From Pirellulaceae bacterium (lineage in GTDB: Bacteria; Planctomycetota; Planctomycetia; Pirellulales; Pirellulaceae), in the NCBI GenBank assembly GCA_019636385.1, contig JAHBXT010000001.1:1116001-1180000 (forward strand): a stretch of DNA of 64,000 nucleotides. The letters are read 5' to 3'. Positions 29,962 to 37,491 of this stretch are shown piece by piece. Under the pieces are notes generated by a model. The model was not told the origin of the DNA. It worked only from the letters and a program-made list of their open reading frames with translations, and did not search any database. A program made the position numbers and the translations under genes. Each line of letters opens with the position of its first letter. Within the stretch, counting starts at the first letter, position 1.

Positions 29962-30812
29962 TGAACCATTGCTGCCAAGGGGACTCTGATTCACTGCTGA
30001 CTGGGCCCATTCGCTGTCCAGGGCAAGAGCCTGGGTGGCCCTATGGTGGTCGCGGGCATCGCGATCCCGTAGACGGATATCCCGCGCTGCAGGTCGAGGA
30101 TCTATTTGTCAGCTACGAATTGACTCAGCAGCCCGCAGTGGCCGGTATCTCGCTGGATGTTCAAAGCGGTCAGCGCATTGCTTTGATCGGCTACAACGGA
30201 GCGGGCAAGAGCACGTTGCTCAAGGCGGCCGCCGGTTTGGTTCGCCCTCAATCAGGCACTGTCCGAGTTTACGGGAACGCTGTAGGTGCCTGCCACCATC
30301 GCACCGCCTACTTGCCGCAGCGCAGCGATATCGACTGGCAATTTCCCATCACCGTGGCCGATTTGGTGATGACCGGGCGCTATGTGCACCTGGGCTGGTT
30401 TCGACGGCCCGGCAGACAAGATCGACAGCACGTAGCGGTTGCCTTGCAGCGGCTGGGAATCGCAGACCTTGCCCAGCGCCAAATCTCGCGACTCTCAGGT
30501 GGACAGCAGCAACGGGTGTTAATCGCCCGCGCTCTGGTGCAGGGAGCTAGTCTGTTTCTGCTCGACGAGCCGCTCAACGCGGTTGACGAAGCAACGCGCG
30601 ACATCGTCGATCAAGTATTGTCGGACCACGCCAGTCGCGGTGGTAGCGTTTTGGTGGCTACGCACGACTTGGGACGGTTGTCCGAATCGTTTGATGTGGC
30701 CATCTACTTGCAAGGGGGACGCATCGACAGTGTGCAAGCACTGCCCGGTGGTCGCTGCGCAGGACAGAAGTTCCCATCCGGCCAACGGCAACCGCGGTCG
30801 GTTCAGGACTGA
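29961..30812 (+). CDS. Metal ABC transporter ATP-binding protein
   Basis: 283 aa, ATPase of the ZnuC/MntB type. Walker A GYNGAGKST, Q-loop AYLPQRSDIDW, signature LSGGQQQRVLIA, Walker B SLFLLDEPLNAVD and the switch His in LVATHDLGRL. The first 40 residues before PALQVEDLFVSYE are not conserved and include Cys and Gly-rich pieces; the ATG is kept because it overlaps the stop of the binding-protein gene (TGATG), which suggests translational coupling. It powers import of the metal bound by the lipoprotein upstream through the permease downstream. Confidence 0.9.
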   Translation: MNHCCQGDSDSLLTGPIRCPGQEPGWPYGGRGHRDPVDGYPALQVEDLFVSYELTQQPAVAGISLDVQSGQRIALIGYNGAGKSTLLKAAAGLVRPQSGTVRVYGNAVGACHHRTAYLPQRSDIDWQFPITVADLVMTGRYVHLGWFRRPGRQDRQHVAVALQRLGIADLAQRQISRLSGGQQQRVLIARALVQGASLFLLDEPLNAVDEATRDIVDQVLSDHASRGGSVLVATHDLGRLSESFDVAIYLQGGRIDSVQALPGGRCAGQKFPSGQRQPRSVQD

Positions 30813-30817
30813 AACGA

Positions 30818-31636
30818 ATGAACCTGCTGCTGGAACCACTTGAGCACGCTTTCATGCGCCAAGCGCTGTTGGCCAGTCTGCTGGTGAGCATCACGTGCTC
30901 GCTGCTGGGCGTGTACATCGTGCTGCGACGGATGGCATTTTTTGGAGAGGCCATTGCACATACCACGATGCCTGGGTTAGTCATCGCCTATCTAAATCGC
31001 TGGAATTTGTTGGTCGGAGCCATCCTGGCCGCCGTACTGGCCGCGCTGGGGATCGGATGGCTGAGTCGTGGACAGCGCATGCGCGAAGACACCGCCATCG
31101 GAGTCGTCTTTACCGGCATGTTCGCACTGGGTATTGTGCTGATCACTCGCACCAAGAGCTATCGTGATTTTTCGCACATGCTGTTTGGCAATGTCCTGGG
31201 AGTCACTCCGTCGGACCTGTGGGGCATTGCCATCGTCTGTGGCGTCGTCTGCATCAGTTTGTGGCTGATCAGCAAAGAACTGATGCTCACCACGGTCGAT
31301 CCGCTGCACGGCCAGACGATCGGGCTCAGCGCCCAGCGCTTGCGTTACATACTGCTGATTTTGCTAGCGCTGGCTGTCGTCACCGCCATTCAAGCCGTCG
31401 GCGTCGTCCTCACCACCGCGCTGATGGTCACGCCCGCCGCCACCGCCTCGATTGCGACTCGACAACTGCGTTGGATGTTTGTGTGGTCGGTCGTGGTCGC
31501 CTGTCTGAGCAGCATCGGAGGACTGTACGCCTCGTACTACTGGTCCGTCTCCAGCGGTGGCGCCATCGTGTTGGCCTGCACCCTGCTATTTGGCATCGTC
31601 TTCATGCTCGACCGCCTCCGCCCTCACGCAGCCTGA
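30818..31636 (+). CDS. Metal ABC transporter permease
   Basis: 272 aa inner-membrane permease of the ABC-3 family (ZnuB/MntC-like), about eight helices. It starts FMRQALLASLLVSITCSLLGVYIVLRRMAFFGEAIAH, a usual opening for the family (given here in two parts: FMRQALLASLLVSITCS and LLGVYIVLRRMAFFGEA). HTTMPG, GVVFTGMFALG and AVVTAIQAVGVVLTTALMV follow. It begins five bases after the ATPase stop and completes the three-gene importer. The last coding bases are followed by about 265 bases without a gene. Confidence 0.92.
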   Translation: MNLLLEPLEHAFMRQALLASLLVSITCSLLGVYIVLRRMAFFGEAIAHTTMPGLVIAYLNRWNLLVGAILAAVLAALGIGWLSRGQRMREDTAIGVVFTGMFALGIVLITRTKSYRDFSHMLFGNVLGVTPSDLWGIAIVCGVVCISLWLISKELMLTTVDPLHGQTIGLSAQRLRYILLILLALAVVTAIQAVGVVLTTALMVTPAATASIATRQLRWMFVWSVVVACLSSIGGLYASYYWSVSSGGAIVLACTLLFGIVFMLDRLRPHAA

Positions 31637-31902
31637 ATAGCGAGAAGTCGCTTCAGAGGGTTGTATTTTGATAGCCTTTCAAGCCAAGCTTGCCTTGCGT
31701 TGAGTTCGCCAGGGAGTCTACAAACGACGTGCGCTGGTTGGTACCGCCAGTGCAGACGGTAGCCGATCCGAGTTTTCGACGGTGGCAGGGCGGTGTTTTG
31801 TACTGGCAGACCAGACGATGGCCGATATTTGGTTAGAGGTAGTTGCGGTTTGGGACAGGACAGCTTTCGTCGCTAAGTTGAGTGGAAATGGGAAGTTGCG
31901 CT

Positions 31903-32967
31903 ATGAAATCTGTGCGAATTTCGGGAACGCCTGATGCGGTGTTGCCAGTGGCGCAGGTGCGTGGGTTCCGCCATGCTCGGGCCAGCGTAGCTACCGGACG
32001 GACGAGCGTAGCTACCAGAACCTGGCTGATTCTGGCGATTTCGCTGTGGCTCATCGTAACTCAGGGACTGGCCCAGGGGCAGCAGTACTTGGGCAATCGA
32101 GGAGCACCGCCTCCAATGGGCTATGGTCAACCCCAGAATTATCAGGCGCCGGTTAATGCTGGCAACTACGGAGGTGGGAATTTGCAGAATCAACCTGCGA
32201 TGCGGGTGGCGGCCATGCCCGGACAGCCCACAACCAATCCACAGCCTTCCGGCGGCGCGCCCAGCCTGACCTCCGTAGAGTCTGAGTCAGACAAGATAGA
32301 TACCAGCGGTCTGCTAAGCATCCTGCGTGCAGGCGGCAGCTTAATGTTTCCAATTCTCTTGTGCTCGTTCGTGTTAGTCGTGTTCATATTGGAGCGCCTG
32401 CTGTTCCTGCGACGCGGCAGGATCATCCCTAAACCTTTTGTGCGCGGGGTGATCGAACAACTCGAACAACAACAACTCGATCAAGAAGAGGCGCTGGCCC
32501 TATGCGAAGACAACGGCAGCCCGACTGCGGAATTGTTCACGGCGGCACTCAAACGCTGGGGCAGACCGGCAGTCGAAATGGAGCAGGCGGTGATGGATGC
32601 GGGGGCGCACATCACCAGCCAACTCAAAAAATACCTGCGGCTATTCAACGCCATCAGCAATTTAACGCCACTGCTCGGACTACTGGGCACTGTACTGGGG
32701 ATGATCGACGCCTTCAATTCAATCGCTCAAGCCGACGCCATGGGGCGGCCTGAACTGTTGGCCAGCGGTATCGGGGCGGCCCTGCTGACAACAGCCTTTG
32801 GCCTGTGCGTAGCGATCCCGGCATACACCGCGTACGTCTACTTTTTGGGACGAACCGACAAACTCATTTTGGAAATGGATGCACTGGTTGCCAACGTGGT
32901 CGAGCTGACGAGTGCCGAAGCTCAGCAAAGCGCTCGGTCACGCAGCAGGTCGCGTAAGGCCGCCTGA
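31903..32967 (+). CDS. MotA/TolQ/ExbB-family proton channel
   Basis: 354 aa. The ATG at 31903 has GGAAG seven bases upstream and is preferred to the GTG at 31882. Signal-like helix about 46-63 (LILAISLWLIVTQGLAQ), a Gln/Pro/Gly-rich stretch, then the ExbB core: TM near 145 (FPILLCSFVLVVFILERLLF), a cytoplasmic domain, and two late helices (LTPLLGLLGTVLGMIDAF and LLTTAFGLCVAIPAYTAYVYF). It should form the proton channel with the ExbD-like protein downstream and drive an envelope process. ExbB, TolQ and MotA cannot be told apart by sequence alone. The N-terminal part (residues about 28-38) is built from two copies of a short palindromic repeat, reading SVAT twice. Confidence 0.9.
   Translation: MKSVRISGTPDAVLPVAQVRGFRHARASVATGRTSVATRTWLILAISLWLIVTQGLAQGQQYLGNRGAPPPMGYGQPQNYQAPVNAGNYGGGNLQNQPAMRVAAMPGQPTTNPQPSGGAPSLTSVESESDKIDTSGLLSILRAGGSLMFPILLCSFVLVVFILERLLFLRRGRIIPKPFVRGVIEQLEQQQLDQEEALALCEDNGSPTAELFTAALKRWGRPAVEMEQAVMDAGAHITSQLKKYLRLFNAISNLTPLLGLLGTVLGMIDAFNSIAQADAMGRPELLASGIGAALLTTAFGLCVAIPAYTAYVYFLGRTDKLILEMDALVANVVELTSAEAQQSARSRSRSRKAA
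31984..32019 (+). repeat. Tandem copies of GTAGCTAC-core element inside the ExbB-like gene
   Basis: AGCGTAGCTACC occurs at 31984-31995 and again 21 bases later at 32005-32016. The cores GTAGCTAC are at 31987-31994 and 32008-32015. The 21-base step keeps the reading frame and gives a seven-residue repeat with SVAT. The same core recurs at 37345, 51316 and 61608. Confidence 0.6.
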
Positions 32968-33083
32968 AATAGAAGAGGAACGAAGCACCACTTTTCGTAC
33001 ACTGAGGTGCGCGCCAATAGGAAGATGCGCTCGCCTCAGTGGCGGGCGGACGCTGCCATCCAACCGTTGTTGAGAAGCCAACT

Positions 33084-33506
33084 ATGCCACTGAAAACCAG
33101 TTCGCTGGAAGAGTTGCCATCGGTGAATCTGACGCCGATGATCGATGTGGTTTTTCTATTGATTATCTTCTTCATGGTAGGAACGCAATTTAGCAAGCAA
33201 GAGCGTCAGGTTGATATCCGCTTGCCAGGCATCTCTGGAACAAATGCCGCCAATGCTGCTCCGCAAAGACGCGAAGTGCAAATCGCTGCCAATGGCATGG
33301 TCTATTTAGAAGGTCAGCCAGTTACGTTGCTGGAGCTGACACGGCGACTGACGGATATTAAGCGACGCTCCCCCGATCTATCAGTGGCTGTGCGGGCCGA
33401 TGCTCAGGCACGCCAGTTAGACGTGGTACCGGTCTTGGGGGCCATCAACAAGGCGGGAGTCACCAATATGGCGATGCTGGGACTGCAGAATGATCGGCTG
33501 CGGTAA
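33084..33506 (+). CDS. ExbD/TolR-family protein
   Basis: 140 aa. One N-terminal helix with the proton-carrying Asp in LTPMIDVVFLLIIFFMV, then a periplasmic domain (VQIAANGMVYLEGQPV, DLSVAVRADAQARQLDVV). The ATG at 33084 is chosen; the GTG at 33039 would add 15 residues of poor quality. Works as the partner of the ExbB-like channel 116 bases upstream. The toroid protein begins six bases after its stop, which strongly suggests that the three act together; no TonB or TolA gene is next to them. Confidence 0.92.
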   Translation: MPLKTSSLEELPSVNLTPMIDVVFLLIIFFMVGTQFSKQERQVDIRLPGISGTNAANAAPQRREVQIAANGMVYLEGQPVTLLELTRRLTDIKRRSPDLSVAVRADAQARQLDVVPVLGAINKAGVTNMAMLGLQNDRLR

Positions 33507-33512
33507 ACGACT

Positions 33513-35306
33513 ATGTCTTGGGTGGACCCGATCTTCGAACGAACTTGGCAGGCGTGGGCTTATCTGACAACGCCGCGCGGGCTGGCCATCGCCAGCGGCA
33601 TCGGTTTTGCGCTGCTGGCGATATTCTTTCTGCTGGCTTCGCGGACTCGCTGGGGACAATCCAAGCCATTGACCAAGTGCATCGTGCTTAGCGTGCTGGC
33701 GCATGTGTGGCTGCTGATGTATGCCGTGGGACACCGTCCGCTGTTACCGCAAGGCAATCCCAGCGGTAGCCAGCCAGCGATCATGCTGGTGTATGAAGAA
33801 CCGATCGAAGAGATGGTACCTGTTTCAGCAGATGAATCCGAGGTGGAAAATCCGCCAGCGCCCGAATCGACCGCTGCTCACACGCCGACGGCAAGTCTTC
33901 CGGCTGCTGATGAGCTTACATTTGCAGATTTGTTGAAGACGATGGAGTTGTTGGACGCACCCACTAAGCCCAGCCAACCGGAGATTGCCTCAACTGAGGA
34001 GCAGCCAGTACCGGAGATGACCGAATTGGTTGACGCGACGCGCATCGAGCCTGATGCTGATGTGCCAGCGCCCACCACACCGATATCATCTGTCGATTCA
34101 ACTGCTGCCCATGGAGCTGCAGCACCTGTCGCCGATGCGCAAACGGTGACAAATGTGCTTCCCCAAGTAGAGATTACTTCGCTATCAAGCCAATATCGAC
34201 TGCGGCAGGCACCCAATCGACTACAAATTGCCAGCGCCTATGGTGCGGACGCGGATACCGAAGCGGCAGTGGATGCCGCGTTGGTTTGGCTGGCTGGGGC
34301 TCAGTCAGAAGATGGAAGCTGGAATGCAGCCCGGTTTGGTGGCGGCACAGAAACTCGAGTCTTGGGTGAAAATCGTTCGGGGACAGGTGGGCGAGCCGAT
34401 ACGGGTGTCAGCGGACTAGCGCTGTTGGCTATGTTGTCGGCTGGTCATACGCACCGCGACGGACCGTACCGCCAGGTTGTCGAGCGCGGGCTGACCTATT
34501 TGATGCAAGCACAAATGCCGTCTGGTGATCTGTCAGGTCCAAAGCAGATTGGTAACGACATCAGCGTTGTCAATGCACGCATGTATTGTCACAGCATCGC
34601 CATGTTGGCCCTGGCCGAAGCTTACGCGATGACCGGGGAACCGGCTCTGCGCGGCACGTTGCTCAAGGCGACAGAGTATTCGATCAAAGCCCAAGATTCG
34701 CGCGGTGGTGGCTGGCGCTACCAGCCGGGGGATCCCGGTGACCTGAGCCTGTTTGGATGGCAAGCAATGGCGCTTAGCAGCTTGCAACGCTCCGGAATTC
34801 AGATTCCACAAGAAGTCCAGTACCGCATGCGGCGATTTCTGGACTCGTGCGCGGCCGGACGAGGAGGACTAGCCAGATATCGACCGGGTGAAGGCGCTCC
34901 TTCGGAGACGATGACCGCAGAAGCCTTGGCATGTCGATTTTTGTTGAATTATCCGATTGCGACCGAAGCTCGCCGCGAAGCTGTTGATTTCATCACCCGC
35001 ACCCTACCGGGCTCACAGCCTGATAACGTCTACTTTTGGTACTACGCCACGCTGGCTCTATTTCAACTGCAAGATGAGCACTGGTGGTCGTGGAATGCAG
35101 CACTCAAAGCGCGACTGCTAGAGACTCAGCAGCCCGCCTACGCCAGCCAACCAGGCAGTTGGAACCCCGACGGCATGTGGGGCGGGTATGGCGGACGCGT
35201 GTACTCGACGGCCATGAGCTGTCTGTGTTTGGAGGTCTACTATCGCTACTTGCCGCTCTATCAACATTCCAGCGTAGCTGGTGGCTTACGTTCCAGCAGC
35301 CGCTGA
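33513..35306 (+). CDS. Membrane-anchored squalene-cyclase-like alpha/alpha-toroid protein
   Basis: 597 aa. Two N-terminal helices (GLAIASGIGFALLAIFFLLA near 29-48 and KCIVLSVLAHVWLLMYAVG near 57-75), then an acidic, Pro/Ala-rich linker to about 230, then a prenyltransferase/squalene-oxidase repeat domain (about 245-580) with QSEDGSWNAA, GRADTGVSGLALLAMLSAG, SRGGGWRYQPG and CQSWN-type ends (PGSWNPDGMWGGYGGRVYST). The DxDD motif of squalene-hopene cyclase is not seen, so the toroid probably binds or presents something rather than cyclising squalene. Its position after ExbB and ExbD and its TonB-like build (anchor, Pro-rich linker, outer domain) suggest it receives energy from the channel. The last 13 residues are partly encoded by a CCAGC-GTA-GCTGG palindrome (35269-35281). 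Confidence 0.84.
   Translation: MSWVDPIFERTWQAWAYLTTPRGLAIASGIGFALLAIFFLLASRTRWGQSKPLTKCIVLSVLAHVWLLMYAVGHRPLLPQGNPSGSQPAIMLVYEEPIEEMVPVSADESEVENPPAPESTAAHTPTASLPAADELTFADLLKTMELLDAPTKPSQPEIASTEEQPVPEMTELVDATRIEPDADVPAPTTPISSVDSTAAHGAAAPVADAQTVTNVLPQVEITSLSSQYRLRQAPNRLQIASAYGADADTEAAVDAALVWLAGAQSEDGSWNAARFGGGTETRVLGENRSGTGGRADTGVSGLALLAMLSAGHTHRDGPYRQVVERGLTYLMQAQMPSGDLSGPKQIGNDISVVNARMYCHSIAMLALAEAYAMTGEPALRGTLLKATEYSIKAQDSRGGGWRYQPGDPGDLSLFGWQAMALSSLQRSGIQIPQEVQYRMRRFLDSCAAGRGGLARYRPGEGAPSETMTAEALACRFLLNYPIATEARREAVDFITRTLPGSQPDNVYFWYYATLALFQLQDEHWWSWNAALKARLLETQQPAYASQPGSWNPDGMWGGYGGRVYSTAMSCLCLEVYYRYLPLYQHSSVAGGLRSSSR
35269..35281. repeat. CCAGCGTAGCTGG palindrome at the 3' end of the toroid gene
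   Basis: CCAGC, GTA, GCTGG: an inverted repeat with a three-base centre, within the last codons of the toroid gene. The CGTAGCT core relates it to the other GTAGC/GCTAC elements of this window. Confidence 0.45.
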
Positions 35307-35339
35307 CGCAGTCCGCCCCATGAAACTTAAAAACGCTAT

Positions 35340-36416
35340 TTAAGGCCGGCGAATGATGAGCAGCAAGAAACAGGCTTCATCGTCCGGCAACGGCTCAAGC
35401 TCCAGCTCGGCAGGTCGCTGGCGATTGTTCGCACTGACCAAAGTCCCTTGGTAGGGAACAGATTGGAATTCAGGTGCCGCGCCGCTTTCGCGACTGTTAT
35501 CAACAATAGGTACCGCCACCGATTGGCCGGCGGCAAGCTGCTGGCTGGAAGCGTTGGCCAGGGCTTGAATGAGCGATGCCGTCGGTGTTTCAAATGCCAG
35601 ATCAAATCGGTAGTTGGGAAATGACTGAATATCCTTTTCGATCTCGGCCAGCGCCGCATCCAACACGGATGAGGGTGCGCTGATCAGATATAGTTGAGCG
35701 GCGGGCACTGGAATTTCGTCGGGCACCGTGTACCGCAGTTTGTTGATCGCGGTTTCGACTTCGGCATTGGCCTGAACCCCCTGCGCGATGTCGATCTTGA
35801 AGCGACTCAGTAGCTTGCGAATCGTATCGTCTTGAGCGGCAAATTGTGAAATCGATACGTCCAACACCATGGTTAGCGACAGTCGCAGATCCCGATTTGC
35901 GCCCGACGCCATGCGACCAGCGCTGATGGTTTCAGACGCGCGCGATGGTTGCAGCGGTAACTCTGGCGTCAGCGCCATATCGGTCGGCGAAGCGGTCGCG
36001 TCAGCACTTGCGTCTCGGTCGGCTTGACGCGCCAGAGATGGTGTCTGATCTAGATGCCGATGGTCTTGCTGTTGACGCTGCGGTATCCAGACCGCCAAGG
36101 CAATTGCCGCAGCTAACGCGGCCAGGACCATTACGCCTCGACGCAGTCGGCGACCTGTCGCAGCGTCGCTGCTGGCGGCACCACGAGTGAGGGTGGCGCA
36201 GGCCGCAATAACCTTGGACGAAAAATCGCTCGGCAAACCAGGACTGGGCAGCCGCGATAACTCGCGGAGCTCCGACCTGATACGCTGCAATTCTTGGAGT
36301 CGCTGCTGTACTTCTGGTTGTTTCAGGGCGGCATCAATCTGACGCTTTTCGTCGTCCGTCAACTGGCCGTCGATGAGGCCGGTCAACAGCTCGTCCACCC
36401 AATCGCCTACTGGCAT
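35340..36416 (-). CDS. Anti-sigma-factor-like single-pass membrane protein
   Basis: 358 aa. The N-terminal 60 residues (DELLTGLIDGQLTDDEKRQI and following helices) resemble the sigma-binding part of anti-sigma factors, but the HxxxCxxC zinc motif is absent. One transmembrane helix at about 93-112 (VMVLAALAAAIALAVWI) is followed by a Ser/Ala/Thr-rich stretch and an extracytoplasmic domain (about 175-355) of unknown type. No ECF sigma gene lies next to it on either side, so a partner is not identified. It converges with the toroid gene with a 33-base gap. Alternative: an ordinary membrane protein with only superficial likeness to anti-sigma factors. Confidence 0.65.
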   Translation of the reverse strand: MPVGDWVDELLTGLIDGQLTDDEKRQIDAALKQPEVQQRLQELQRIRSELRELSRLPSPGLPSDFSSKVIAACATLTRGAASSDAATGRRLRRGVMVLAALAAAIALAVWIPQRQQQDHRHLDQTPSLARQADRDASADATASPTDMALTPELPLQPSRASETISAGRMASGANRDLRLSLTMVLDVSISQFAAQDDTIRKLLSRFKIDIAQGVQANAEVETAINKLRYTVPDEIPVPAAQLYLISAPSSVLDAALAEIEKDIQSFPNYRFDLAFETPTASLIQALANASSQQLAAGQSVAVPIVDNSRESGAAPEFQSVPYQGTLVSANNRQRPAELELEPLPDDEACFLLLIIRRP

Positions 36417-36752
36417 TTCCCAAAACCCCTAAATCCCCACCCACTGCCGTCCACCCAAACTCGGGTGACGGCTGCTAAGACCACGCCCATTGGGCCAAAA
36501 GCCTTGCTTTCTTAATGTAAACCTGGAATGTCCCTGGCTGCTTCAACCTGTCGGTCCAATCTATGTTTGGGATGTTGTAGCGATCAGGAAAGTTCCAAGC
36601 GAGCTGAGTTTTTGACTTGCTAAGCAAATCTCCGTCCGCGTTTACAGCCACCCGACGGCGGAAAACAACAGTCTGCCGGGCATTCTCGATACTGTAACGC
36701 AACAACCCAACGAACCAACGCCCCACCCAAAATAAGTATTTCAGAGACCGAT
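36417..36752. other. Gap after ruvX with a possible small gene
   Basis: 336 bases between the end of ruvX and the start of the anti-sigma-like gene, both on the minus strand. A minus-strand frame continues from inside ruvX to a stop at 36475 (36888 to 36475, 137 codons). Its part outside ruvX reads like protein (WNFPDRYNIPNIDWTD, VYIKKARLLAQWAW) with several Trp and no stop for over 90 codons, but I recognise no family and no start site. It could be a small gene, a remnant, or chance. Confidence 0.3.
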
Positions 36753-37256
36753 TTAGCTCCCCTCTTTCCACTTCGGACGATCTTCCAGCGAGCGGGGTAG
36801 GAGGGCATGACGCGACTCCAGGAAGTGCGTAAGTATCAAATATGCTGCCAAACCATCCAGACGCTTCTTCTTTTTTTGCGGGCTCCAACCGGTATCGTGC
36901 ATGAGAGTTCGTGCTTCCCGCGAGCTGAACCGCTCATCACAAAAAGCGTAGGGAAGGGAGCTGATTTCTTGTAGCCAACCCGCAAACTGTCGAACTTCCT
37001 GAGACTTTTGGCTCTCCTGACCATCACAGTGAATAGGCAAGCCAATGATCCAACCCACAAGTTTCTCGGTGTGGGCCAATTCCAAAAAGTGTCTTGCGTC
37101 GAGCCTCTCATTGCGACGATTGTAGGTGTGCAGTGGCGATACAAAGCACTGCGTAGCGTCACAGATTGAAACTCCGATGCGGACGCTGCCGTAGTCAATC
37201 CCAGCCAATTTACCCTGGCTGGGAATCAAAGTGACAGGCTCGTGCGACTCGGACAT
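36753..37256 (-). CDS. ruvX: RuvX/YqgF-family Holliday junction resolvase-like nuclease
   Basis: 167 aa RNase H-fold protein; in bacteria it is implicated in 16S rRNA 5'-end maturation and Holliday junction processing. Motifs: LAGIDYGSVRIGVSICD (first catalytic Asp), GWIIGLPIHCDGQES, CDERFSSREA (catalytic Glu) and RLDGLAAYLILTHFLE (final Asp in the helix). The C-terminal 20 residues beyond that helix are basic and not conserved. A run of seven A before AAGAAG in the coding strand (codes QKKKKR) is a possible slippage site; a shift there would break the last helix. Confidence 0.92.
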   Translation of the reverse strand: MSESHEPVTLIPSQGKLAGIDYGSVRIGVSICDATQCFVSPLHTYNRRNERLDARHFLELAHTEKLVGWIIGLPIHCDGQESQKSQEVRQFAGWLQEISSLPYAFCDERFSSREARTLMHDTGWSPQKKKKRLDGLAAYLILTHFLESRHALLPRSLEDRPKWKEGS

Positions 37257-37314
37257 GGTTGGCTGGCAGAATTGCTGAGGAATGAGGAATTAGGGCTGTT
37301 ACACTGACCGGCAG

Positions 37315-37354
37315 CAGTAGCCAACTATCCGCCGCCGGGCGCCGGTAGCTACCG
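37315..37354. repeat. Intergenic element bounded by GTAGCCAAC and GTAGCTACC
   Basis: Starts GTAGCCAAC near 37317, includes a GC-rich middle and ends GGTAGCTACC (37344-37353), itself a perfect palindrome. It lies upstream of the zinc-ribbon membrane protein and after the start of ruvX, i.e. in a divergent gap. Confidence 0.45.
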
Positions 37355-37491
37355 ACAAATCGTGGAATTGATGGCACTTGTGAACAATGGTGGTATGATG
37401 AACGGCTATCGACGGCTTACAGCATCGTCGTAGTCAGGCTACTCGAAGGCATCGGTTGCTGCAATGCGCGGAGTCACGTGAGGTTTTTGAT

